Assembly (NCBI GenBank): GCA_029531795.1
Contig: JAPEIS010000001.1
Location: 744,001 to 808,000, forward strand
From: Sclerotinia nivalis
Taxonomy: Eukaryota; Ascomycota; Leotiomycetes; Helotiales; Sclerotiniaceae
Reading direction: 5' to 3'
Length of the DNA: 64,000 nucleotides
Shown here: positions 12,111-23,948 of the stretch, piece after piece
Position numbering within the stretch: position 1 is the first letter of the stretch
Layout of the letters: every line of letters starts with the position of its first letter
Position numbers and translations under genes: made by a program
Notes under the pieces: generated by a model
The model's database searches: none
The model's input: only the letters and a program-made list of their open reading frames with translations
Told to the model about the DNA's origin: nothing

Positions 12111-12273
12111 TATTACGGTGAGGGAAAAGGTATATGTAGGGTTGATCTATAGTTGTACTACGAGGAGGGGAAGAAGGTCACGGAGGTGATCTGACTATAT
12201 AGAAGTGAGTGTATATATGTGTGCCTAAGGCATATATAATTATGTGTAGGTGAAGGGAGATGAATCTGTAATA
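12111..12273 (-). repeat. Left (3') LTR of gypsy B1
   Basis: This 163-bp repeat is shared with 31197-31359, 37786-37948, 55782-55944 and 62373-62535. It starts TATTACGGTGAGGG on the plus strand and ends CTGTAATA. Confidence 0.9.
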
Positions 12274-15200
12274 GTATTCTCTTTTCAAGAAACCTATTTG
12301 ATTTTAAATGGACGTTAAAAAATAAAGAAAAAATATAGATCTCTTTCTTCAATTAGGTTTTTGAATAAAAACGTATAATATTCTTTAATAATGTTATATC
12401 TCTTACTATAATAATATATAATATACTTTTAGACGAAACGAATAGTCTTGATGCGAGTGGATTTTTGTAGAGTGGGTGTAGCAATCGTATTGTGTGACTT
12501 TGATTGCAAATTCTGTAGTTCTGGTTGTAATATAGTAGTGTCGGGGTGCTTTAGGATCCAAGCTGGCGGTTCTAGTTTCTCTGGGTGAAGGCGATGATAT
12601 TCGATAAGAATTTTCTTGTTATCCTTTAAATCATTAATTGATTGTTAAGTTGATGTATAGTGTTTTCATTTAATCAAATAATGGTGGCTATCCTTATCGT
12701 GATTATCTAGAACTTTTTCAAATATTCATTTTTGAATAGGCTTATCCTTATCGTTATTCTGTTCCAAAACTCTGTCCTGTGTAATCAGGAACTTTGATTT
12801 GTTAATCGTTGTCTAAACCGGGAAATGAGGATTAATATGAACTGAAAGTAAAAGAGAATAATAGAAAATAAGAAAGATTTTAATATTCTCAAGCAATTAA
12901 ATAAAACAAATATAAGGATAAACTTTGATAATCTTGTAAAGGTTGATTCATTTATTATTTAGTTTTTTTGTTTTATACAAGGTTTTTATATTCTTGATAT
13001 TGATATAGATTTTCTAATCAGTTGTATAGCGAGGTGAATCAGAATGGTGATGGTTAATATAATCCTTATAAGTAGCAATTGTTTACTATACAAGAATACG
13101 AAATTGCTTTAAGATATGTTTTATACGATTTACGATTCTATTATCTTTAAAAAATTCCCGTTTTTGTATTAGAGTTATATCCAGTGGATAAGGTTTATTA
13201 GATTCAATATTTAGGTACGGGTTAAAGCCATAATTGACGAAGAAAGGCAAGCAATCAATTGTTTCAGAGATTATATTATTGGATGCAAATTCAGCTAAAG
13301 GTAATCAATCCAATCAATCGTCTTGATGGTAATTAATAAAAGCTTGTAAATACTACTCCAGAACCGAATTAATATATTCGATTTGATTATCTGTTTGAGA
13401 ATGGAAAGCTAAAAAGTGTTTTAAGGTAATTCCCAACTACTTTGAGAGTTGTGATCAGAATCTTGATACGAATTGCATTTCCCAATCGGAGATGATATTG
13501 TTCGGAAATCTATGAAACATATAAACATAATTAATGAAAGTATCGATTAATTCTTTTGTTGTTAATATATATATATCGATGAAATGTTTCATTTTGATTA
13601 ATCTACAGATCATTATTAAGATATATTTATAAATAGAATTATAATGAATATAATCTAGAAGCGATGTAATATAATCAATTGAAATATCAGATTATATATG
13701 AAAAGAAATAGGCAATGATTTCAAAAATCCGGAAGATACCGATTTAGACGATTTGGTATAAATACAAAGTTTGTAGGTCTTTATATAAAATGCGATCTTT
13801 AAATATATATTAGACTATTAATATATACGAGAGACAAAATCGATTATTTTAGTTCGATCAGAATGATCAACAGAACCAGAAGAATGAATCCGATAGATAA
13901 TTTGGAATTTGAGTTCATTGTTTAATGAAACCCAAAGTTTATCCCGGTAGTAAATTCTATTATTTTGAATTGAACAATTTTATATAGCGATTCGAAAAGT
14001 TTTACGATATTCTTTTGATCATTTAGTTATCCATAGGTTATTAAAAGTAGAGATAAATTGATTTGTAATATCGGATCTAGTATACACTGTATCGATTAGA
14101 GTATCAATTGATTGATCGTAGAATGGTACTATTGTTTTTATCAATGCCAAATTGATATACCTAATCAAATCCTTATAAAAATCGTCGTTAAAACAATCCT
14201 AAAGAAAAATAATACATTTTCGATTTTTTAGATACTTATTGTTTGGATTAAAGCAATATAGCCGATCTTTGTATTTTCTATTTAATATATCTGATCGAAT
14301 AGTTTTGTTTCTCGGTCGATAGATTATACAGAAATTATATTGAAATAAAAATTCAAACTATTGTATTTGCTATTGATTAAGAATCTTTATAGTTATAAAA
14401 TACTCGAGGTTCTTGTAATCAATGAAAATCTCGAATTCCTTTTGTAAACTCTGGAGTTTTGAATATTATTCTTCTATTGTTTTGATAATAGCAAGTAATT
14501 TCTTATTGTAGATTTTATAATTATATTTTGTTATTATATACTTAAATAAAAAGTAAATGATCGAATATAAGATATTATCATCATTATATTGCAAGAGAAC
14601 TTTTTTTGAAGCTTAATCGGAAGTGTCGGTTTCCAAAACAGTTTTCCGTCTGTAATCAAAGTATATCAAAATTGGTATTATTATGAAAACTCTTTTTAAA
14701 GTATCAAAAGCCTTTATATGATTTACAATTTAATCCTATATAATGCTCTTCCGCAAAAGGTTATTGAAAGAGCAACAAATCTTTGAAAAATCTTTTATAA
14801 AACATTAGTAGAAATTAATGAAATTAAGAAATCATTATAAATCCTTTATATATAAAAGCAACTTCCAAGATATAATAATTGTAATCTTTTCTTGATCCAT
14901 TTCGATACTCTCGATTGTAATAATAAAACCCAAATACTTTATTTTTGTAGTTTCGAATTTGTATTTATTAATATCAATCTGTAATCCAATGTCTATTAAC
15001 TTTTGAATTACTTGGCGGATATACTCTTTATATTTTATAGAATTATTAGAATAGATTAAGATATCATCGAGATACATAATATAATACTTATCTAACTCGT
15101 TAAAAAGTATATAATTGATATAATATTAAAATAATATAGATATATTGTAAAAACCGAAAAGTATAATTAGAGATTCAAAAAGACCAAAACAAATAATGAA

Positions 15201-16931
15201 TATAGTTTTCCATTCATCCCCTTTAGTGATTCGTAATTTATTGAATACTACAATAATATCAAACTTGGTATAAAGTTTTGTATTGCAAAAAGTATCCAGT
15301 GTTTCGCGAACGATAGATAATAGATAGCGATTCTTTATAATAATATTATTGAGTTCTTGATAATCTTGATAAATATAGATCCCTCTTTTCAGTTTAGCAG
15401 CCAATAGCAAAGAAGAAATACACTACGATCTCGATTCCCGAATAAACCCTTTGGAGAGATTATTATTGAACTATTTATATACCATTATTAATTCTATTAA
15501 TGATAAAGAACGGTTTTTGAAATAAAATAACTCTTTACTAGATATCAATTCAATCTTGTAATCCAAGATTCGATAAGACAATAATTTATCTGTATAATAT
15601 AAAAGAAAGACAGAAAGTTTATTTTGTAATTATATAGGAAGCCTTTGTTGTATTTGATTGTTACTAAAGGAAGGTTTGTCAGTTAAGAATTTGTCGATAT
15701 CAGTTTTAGAGACCTTCTATAGATGAAGCGGTTTATAGCAATTGCATACAAAATCATAAAGTTGCAGTAGAGTTCTAAAGAGCATCTCTATTATATTGCT
15801 TTGCTTTTGTAAAATCGATCGAAAATCCCCTTCTGTGAGCATCGGGAATAATATAATTTGTTGTAAATAATCTTGCTCAATAGCTTTCTATATGGTATCC
15901 AATTCATCTTATGTTAATTGGATAGCCCAAATATTATCTTGTTGATAAAAGGAAACAAAGTTAGAAGTTTGCAATCAACGAATATCATTTATATTTAGAT
16001 TTGTATCTTTATAAATAGGTATAGAGAGTTCTTTAATAGAAAGCAAGGGCAAACGGTTTTTTGGATTATGAATAAATCGATACCGATCTACAATCTTTAA
16101 AATCGATTTTGGATACAGACAATTGAGAATCATCTATGCTTGATTATTTGGTTTTCTGTAGCGCTTTGTTCGATAATGATTTATATTAGATATCAGATTT
16201 TGTTGAAATTCAAGATCAATAAAAGAATCGTTAGATTGTAATATATAGTCTTCATTTGATATCTCTTCGATAAAAAACTTTTTATAAAGAGCTCTTTTAG
16301 AAGCAAAAGACATTTGAATAGATAAATAATCGATATCATTCTTTGAATAATCCTTGATATATAAATAGCAGTATTTATAAACTGTATATTTAGCTTTTAT
16401 ATTAGAGTCGGTAAGGAATTTATTTAAAGGTTTGATAGTATCAATAATCTATTGTAAAGTTATTTTTGTTAGATCCTTTTGTTCTTTAATCGGAGATGGG
16501 ATTGTTAATATAATAATTAATTCTGAATTATAATGTGCTAAGTAATTGGAAGTACAATAATTTGAAGAAAATATTAAATTTATCTTCGTTTAGTTGATAA
16601 TAGAATTGTAATATTGCAATCATAATAAGTTAAAGATTAACGGTATCTCTAATGAAAGCTGAGTAATATAAAAAGATTAATATTTATGATAATTCTTTAT
16701 AATGATTTCTATTACAAAATATTCTGTAATTCTATTAACGATCTTTTTATCAATAAATCGAAGTTTGTGAGAATGAAGTAAAAGTTGTATTTCAATATTA
16801 TATTTGAGAATAAAAGAACAATCAACGAAGGCTTCTCTAAAGTATTTATTATCAATAAGATTTGTAATAATAAAAGGGTTTTTATATATAGGGAATATAA
16901 TGGTTTTAACAAATAAAGATTTGTTATTCAT
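12274..16931 (-). pseudogene. Gypsy B1 pol (integrase, RNase H, RT, protease), decayed
   Basis: Right to left on the minus strand: aspartic protease remnant 16677-16931 (LIDNKYFREAFVDCSF), RT 15126-15410 (QDYQELNNIIIKNRYLL) and 14835-15077 (YLDDILIYS, catalytic box retained), then RNase H, integrase and a C-terminal region collinear with B2. All domains are separated by stops. The RT pieces and protease share one frame, while gag at 17621-17854 is in the frame one base back, as in B2. Confidence 0.8.
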
Positions 16932-17620
16932 AGAATTGAACTATAATGGTTTATATCTATTCATTTCTCGATTTACTTTCTTGCCCTTAGTATTCCTTTA
17001 CGAACAGTTTTTCATAAAGATTAATCTTTTCCCTGTTCAGGATTTTCCTTGATTGAACTGGATATAGAGACAATCTTTTTTGGTTTGATATAACTTTGCT
17101 ATTATATTTGATTCAAATACTATTGGCTTTGTACCCAATTATCAGTATATTCTTTTCGAAATCCATTGTGATTATTGTTAAACCTATTGGTGTTTCGGAA
17201 AGTCGGAGCGGCAATATATTAATTGGAGGCCAGATTAGTTGAAGCAGTAGTATTATAATTGGAAAAGGTATTAACAAAAGTTTATTTGTTAAAAAGAAGA
17301 TTATTATTGATATTATAAATAATATAACAATCAATTTGAAAATGATCGATCCTATTACAATTATTATAAGAAACTATAGGGTTAAATTTCTTTTTCTTAT
17401 TTTACTAACCCTTTTATTATTATCCTTTCTGTTTTATTATATCAAGGTTTATAGGGTTATTATTAGTAACAAATGTTTTACCAGAATTTTTGTTGTAATA
17501 CTCAACGTTACAAAGATTCTGATTTCAAGTAGAGAATTTCTTTTGTTAATCATTAACATTGTTGGTTGTATAAGGATTCGAATTATGAATAATTAAAATT
17601 CAAAAAGGGATTGTAATCTT

Positions 17621-18204
17621 TTATTTTATTATATTAACAATCTCGTGATCAGATTTGTAGCAAGAATTAACAAGGTAAAACAATATAAAGAAGAAAACCA
17701 AAAAGGATTTTTTTGAACCCATAAAAAACTTATTGAATTTGAATAAAACTTCTTTTTCAATATCTACAAAGATATATAATTTATTCAATTTGGCTAAAAA
17801 CGAAATAATAGAATCGAAACAAATAGAATCGTCAATAAATCTGATGATATCCATGATATACTTTTATTATATTTGATTATCGAAAAGATTAATAAGATTA
17901 ATAGTATAATTAATCTTCTTTTATTCGGAAATAAAAAACTGTAAATCGATTATCCAGTAGAATTACAAATCCAATTTCCAGGATTGATAATCCTTTTAGT
18001 GGATGAGAATATTAGATCTTTTGTCTTTAAAAACAAACAGATTCTTTTGAGTTTGGCAAAGAATGATTGGTTTCTAGTTAATAACAGTATCACCAGTGTT
18101 CAGCTAAACTTGCTTACCAATCAGAATGCGAAGAAATCCGATATTTTCCATTTTGAATTCCTGGATCTTATTTGTTTGAATAGTGATATAAATAATTTGA
18201 ATAG
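17621..18204 (-). pseudogene. Gypsy B1 gag fragment
   Basis: It matches B2 gag (36699-37300), including an FDSIISFLAKLNKLY block. It is interrupted at 18209 by solo LTR D after the target TAAAG. The N-terminal continuation lies at 31094-31196. Confidence 0.75.
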
Positions 18205-18515
18205 TAAAGTGTTACGCCGCTACAATCCTTTATCACTAAGAAGTGATCAAGGGACTTATAGAAAGACCGTGGTGATTTCTACTAAAGATCAAACAGGGGC
18301 TTGGTGAGAATGAAGATATAACGATTGTATTGTATGGTAACTATAGTGTTTAAACTAATGATTGTTCTTGAGCACGAAGCTCTACAAATAAAGGAATCCA
18401 TCCTGCTTATATAGACCTTCGTACTTGGGAGCCCTAGGAGCCCTCGAAGCTTCAATGCTCCATCACATGATCTGATATTAACATGGTTTGTGCTCGTTTG
18501 TTCCTACGACCACCT

Positions 18516-19341
18516 CGAGCTGACGAGAGAACGCGTGGCAGAGCTGGAAGGGCTGGATTGGGTTGAGAATTGGGGTTTTTCATGAGGGCGAAAATTTTTC
18601 ACTTCACTTCACTAGCCAACAGCGACCAGAACAGAGGACCATACTGCGATAATGACAATTAGCAACAAAGCCATCACTCGTCCTAGCTAGGCGTACGACT
18701 TGGTGCTCCGTATGACTATCGATATGGACGATTGATTCCTCTGGAGTATTTTGTAGGATTTTCATGTCGGAAGAAAATAATAATTCCAGTTTGGGAACTG
18801 GTCTTCTTCGGCGTCCTGAACGACTCGAATCTGAAGTTTATTATAATCTCGACCTGTGGCAGAGGCAGGTAGTAGGAAACTACGAAAGGGCAGAGGGAAT
18901 AGGGGGACGACGATGCTCGAGTGAACCTTAGTCTGCAGAGGCAGGCCCGAGGATATCCCTGGATTACAATTGGTTATGAGGTTTCGTATAGGGACGGATT
19001 GTTATAAGGGATGAGAGGGAAAACGATTGGAATATTTGGTTATACTATAGAGGATGCGGATTAGGGGAGAGAGATCATATAGACTAGAGACGATCTACTG
19101 TATTGAAAAGGGCAGCTGATATATCCGCCCAAGGGATTAATTCAACACGCAACAGCAATCATATAAACCCTGTTGAAATATATAATATATTCATTAAGTT
19201 AGTATTTTTCCCTGAAAAGGGTTTTTATATAGTTAGCTCAGAAACCCAGGGGCCTTCCTCCCCTGGCGTCCTTTGTCCCAATTGGGAATTTGAGGCCTGT
19301 GCTTCGTACAGAGCCTCGGACGAAAAATATCACACACACAC
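18516..19341 (+). mobile_element. LINE-tailed element (LINE3 or SINE-like), 826 bp
   Basis: The last roughly 260 bp (19083-19341) match the LINE2/LINE1 3' tail, with hairpin block 19250-19318 and a (CA)n end. The first roughly 550 bp do not match LINE2 coding sequence and contain no convincing ORF. The left junction follows CTACGACCACCT (18504-18515), and the same 12-mer follows the (CA)n tail (19343-19354). The segment therefore looks like a retroposed unit with its own target duplication. It may be a truncated, diverged LINE or a non-autonomous passenger using the LINE tail. Confidence 0.6.
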
Positions 19342-19508
19342 ACTACGACCACCTTTACAAAACACAACATTTTCGAAGAATTGAATTTTTCGAAAAACGC
19401 GTTTATTATCGCGTTTTATTGATCAATCGATCGTTCTTATCATCTATAGGATTTAAAAACGAAACTTTTCAGCCCCGGCAGGCGCTGTACGGACGCGTTT
19501 CCGCCACC

Positions 19509-21002
19509 ATGCCTCCCGCCCCCTCGACCCCCTCTCTCTCCCAAGCCCTCATTAATACAGTTAATACTGCTACTAATAGAGCAAATGAAGATCAACAGAT
19601 TTTTAGCCCCATCGCTTCGCTATGGGACGACTATCTCAATACCGAAACAGTTCGGGCTCTCCTTGCTCGATTTCGAAAACCCTTGATTGCACTATGTACC
19701 GATATCTCTCTTACAGCAAACAAGCACTTCGATGTGTTTATCAATGGATCTCATTCTCCTCGATCTATTAAACCTTCTACCAAAATTTCTGTCAATTCCT
19801 TTGGCCCTAATATACAAACCTCTCAACCAGTATTCGCGTCTAAAACCGTTAAACCTATAAAAGCCCCTACTATAGTCCAATATCTCAAGGATTCCATCTA
19901 TACTCAAAAAGCTGCGATTCCTTTACTATCAATTATACAATCTACAAACCCAAAAACTGGGAACCGAATCGGATCTCAACCCAAAATTCAATTTCAAATC
20001 TCACACAAAACTGATACTCGTCTTTTTGTTCGAATTGAACTCGACCATCCAGTTCAAAAAGCCAGTTTTTTCGTTGTACTTAGTATATTGAAAGGACAAT
20101 TAGGAAACGATACTAAACTTTTGAAAGAAATCCAAACAATAAATATTAGGTTCGTACTATATACAAACTCTCTAGCGAACTTAATAGCTTTAGAAAACCT
20201 TTTAAATATAATCGAAAAAGTATTCGAAACCTGCAAAATCGAACGACAACAATCATGGATTACTTATCGATTGAATTACATTCCACAAACCGTTACAACT
20301 CTGGGAGACTCATAACAATTGATCATCATCCCAATCGAATCGGAAACCATACTCGATGTTATCATCGATAATACAGGACAATAAGCGATCCAAGCAATTG
20401 AATCTACACAAAGCAAAGAATCCGGATTGTATAATTCTACTTGGTTCTTGAGTTTTCCAGCTTTGCAATATACAGCCCTTCCCAAGAACCTTCGGATTCT
20501 AGGAACTACAATTAACATTTCCCAAATCGTCTTCAAACCCAAGATAATCCAATGTACTCGATGCTTTCAATGGTACAATACTCGAGCTTGCTTTTGTCCA
20601 GAAAGATGCCGAATCTGTAGCACAACCGAACATACAGAAAAGAATCATTCAACCCGATACAATACAATCCATACTTGCCTAGCGAGGTGCCTACATTGTG
20701 AAGACCTTTATCCTGTAGACGATCTACATTGTCCCCTTCGTCTTATTCACAAAGGCCCTAAAAGCAAATCGGAAAAACAAGCTATTCAGAAAACCTCAAA
20801 AGAAGCTAGGGTTAGAGCTTGTGCTAATACAAAATACTCTCGAACTCTAAAAGCCGATTCCCCTATGGAAGAACCTATTGTTCCTTCAACTCCAATCCGA
20901 ACTCCTTCGATATTATTTTCATTGATACTACCCCCTTCTAATCTTTCTAATCGTTTTATAATATTAGAAGCTTTTCCTCTTTCAATTCCTTTTAATATAT
21001 AA
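19509..21002 (+). pseudogene. LINE2 ORF1 (gag-like RNA-binding protein), two internal stops
   Basis: A good ATG context (GCCACCATGCC) at 19509 opens the frame, which continues to 21002 with stops only near 20313-20315 and 20382. The N-terminal half carries blocks such as LFVRIELDHP. The C-terminal half has three Cys/His knuckles (CTRCFQW, CRICSTTEHTEKNH, CLHCEDLYPVDDLHC) typical of LINE ORF1 nucleic-acid-binding domains. It would bind element RNA in the RNP. A proline/serine-rich tail follows. The two stops make this copy non-functional unless read through. Confidence 0.8.
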
Positions 21003-22922
21003 TCCTAGATTATCTTCTAAACTATTGACCATTTTACAAGCTAATGTAATTAAAAACGCTACTTTATACGAATTAGCACTTTCCTTAGCCAATGATTCTT
21101 GTATTGATATAATTCTGATTCAAGAACCTTATACATTCTCAGATATCTTACATCGAATCACTAAATCTCATTCTGCTTATAAAACTTTCATACCACTCGA
21201 TAATTGGGAAACCCGGCCTCGTGTGATGTTTTATACCTGTAAAAATGCAGGTATTCGAGCTAGTCAGCTCCGGCCTGTATCCTTTCGGGATTTATTATTT
21301 TTACAAATTCAATCTTTAATTGGTTCTATTCTTATAATCATTAATACTTATAATGCTTCTAGAGATTGTACAAATGAGAATCAAGTAATACAAACTCTTT
21401 TTGATTTACCTTCGAATATTTTAAATTCTATATTTCTTGTAGGGGATTTAAACCTTTATCATTCGAGATGGAATCCCTTTTGCTTTTCACATTCAAATTC
21501 TACAGAATCTTTTATAATCTGGCTAGATACAAATTCTTTCAATCTTCTTTCTACAATCGGTGAATCTATTTATAATTTGGGCAACGTTCTCGATCTAGCT
21601 TTTCTTTCAGGATCATATACAGCCAATACAATTTCTGCATTGCATTTGGATACAACTTCTGATCATCGATCCTTATTGACAACTTTGAATTGGAATACAA
21701 GGTTTCAGGACCTGATCCAAAGACTCCGAATCAATACATTAGACAAAAAACTCTTCTCTATTTTATTAACAGAGAATCTATTGAATCTAGATCTACTAGC
21801 TTTGAACACAATTACAGATCTTGACAAATTAGCTTTAGATATCACTCAAGCTCTACAATCAGCATACACAGAATCAGCTCAAAGATCACTCGGTCGGAAT
21901 ACAAACCAACTATAATGGAACGAGGCTTGTAAAGCAACTGTTCATAAAAATCGAATTGACAACTCATTAGAATCGAAACAGAATCTTCGAAAGGTGGTTA
22001 AGAAAGCGAAAAGAGAATTCTGGATTTCCAAACTTGATTCAGTAAAGGAAATAAAAGACATCTTTAAAATGACAAAATGGTATCAATCAACTAAAACATA
22101 TCGAACTCCTCCTTTAGTAGATCCTTTAGATCATTCTCTTGCTACAACAATTCAAACTAAAAGAGATCTACTCATCAATAATCTGCTAACCAATACAGCT
22201 GAAGTTAACGATATCCCATTTGATTCGCCTTCAACTTCTATTCGTTCAATTGCCTTTCCTGCTATCACAATTCAGGATATTCAAACTGCTATCCTTTGTA
22301 CAGGTAATATAGCTCCAGGAATAGACGAGATCCCTACCAAGATCCTACAGTTAGTATAATCACTGATCGAACCATATATCTTACAACTCTTTCAAAAATG
22401 CCTCGAAATAAGTCACCATCCTAAATGCTTCCGATCAGCGATTGTAGCCATCGTTCCGAAACCGAACAAATCAGATCGTACAAGTCCTAGATCTTATAGA
22501 CCAATAGCCCTGCTCTCAGTATTAGGAAAAGGTCTCGAACGTTTGATTGCAAAGAAGATGTCCTGGATTGCTATAACCCTCAAAGTATTAGCCAAACAAC
22601 AATTCGGAGCATTTCCTCTGCGTTCATCAATCGATTTTACAACTTGCTTTACATATGATGTGGAAATGGCTTTGAATTCAGGTTCTAAAACTACTTTATT
22701 AACTATGGATATCAAAGGTGCTTTTGATGCTGTTCTCCCAGGACGCTTAGTTCGTCGACTCAGAGAACAAGGATGGCTTGATAATCTAGTTCGATGGATT
22801 CAATCGTTCTTTACAAATCGATCAATTCGTATTCGGCTTGATGGTGAAACAGGGCCCAGTACTAGTATTGGATGTGGTTTGTTACAAGGCTCTCCAATTT
22901 CGCTTATCCTTTTCATGCTTTA

Positions 22923-23463
22923 TGTGAGAATTCCTAATAAGTTATTAAAACACTTAATAATATTTACCGAACCAATAGTTATATGATCACGTGATATATT
23001 AATAATATGATTTCATATTATTAAATTTTATTATTATATAAAATTTCGATCATATATCATATCAGAATGATTTATAATGGAATAGAATGAAATGGAAGCA
23101 TATAGAATTTTCTTATTCTCAGATTGAATACTATTGGTTATTATTTCCTTTTATTATATAAAATGATTCTATAAGATTCGATTTAAATCGATCTTATTTA
23201 TAATCATAGAATAGTGTAGAATCTCATTAAAATCTATAAATACGAAGATCTTCTTCAAAGAATTCTTCGAAAAAAAAAAAAAAAAATAAGCAGATAAAAA
23301 ATTCAATATTCAATATATATATAATTCTGACTTCAATATTCTATTGTACATATATTCGATCACTCCTAAGCTAAATACGACTAAGTCTTCCACTATTATA
23401 ATAAATAATATTATAGTATTATTATTATATTATTTATTATTATCCGATCAACCTCCTACGAGA
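22923..23463 (+). repeat. 5' LTR of copia
   Basis: Starts TGTGAGAATTCC and ends CCTACGAGA. Contains a run of 17 A at about 23270-23286. Matched by 28176-28717 and by the solo LTR at 6385-6883. Confidence 0.97.
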
Positions 23464-23483
23464 GGTTATGAGCCCGGCTAGTC
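23464..23483 (+). promoter_or_regulatory. Copia primer-binding site, anticodon-loop type
   Basis: Immediately after the LTR comes GGTTATGAGCCCGGCTAGTC. Its complement contains GGGCTCATAACC, which looks like the anticodon stem-loop of initiator tRNA-Met rather than a tRNA 3' CCA end. Drosophila copia and yeast Ty5 prime from such an internal half-tRNA fragment. The tRNA match is from knowledge, not checked against this genome. Confidence 0.6.
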
Positions 23484-23948
23484 AAATACTAGCTTAAAAA
23501 GGGGTACTAGCTCGATTCAAAGCTATAATATTATAGCTATTGAGCTGTCGAATATCACTATATCGATATAATATCAATATCATATTGAATTATTATCGAA
23601 ATATACTAAAATAAACCCTGAGGCCTGCGTCCCTGAAGCTAAACCTAATTGAGTGAATAAAATTAGGTCCCTAGACGATATATTTAAGCTATACGCTACC
23701 CATAGCGGGTGATATATCAATTTCTTCATACCAAGGTGCCCTAGCTTATTTAGGCTTTATTTTATAAAGTTTAAAATAAAGATCTAATTTAAGAGGTGGC
23801 TGGTTTATTATACCGAAATCGATCTAATTTCGATATTAAATCGAATCACTATCGAATTCCATTCAAATTTTAATACTAAATTCATCAAAATTAGTATTAA
23901 TACTATACTAGATTAAAGTCCATATAGCTTACGTATAAAAGCTTAAAA
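23484..23948 (+). other. Copia leader (5' UTR)
   Basis: Non-coding 465 bp between primer-binding site and gag start. It would hold packaging signals. No upstream ORF of note is evident. Confidence 0.6.
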
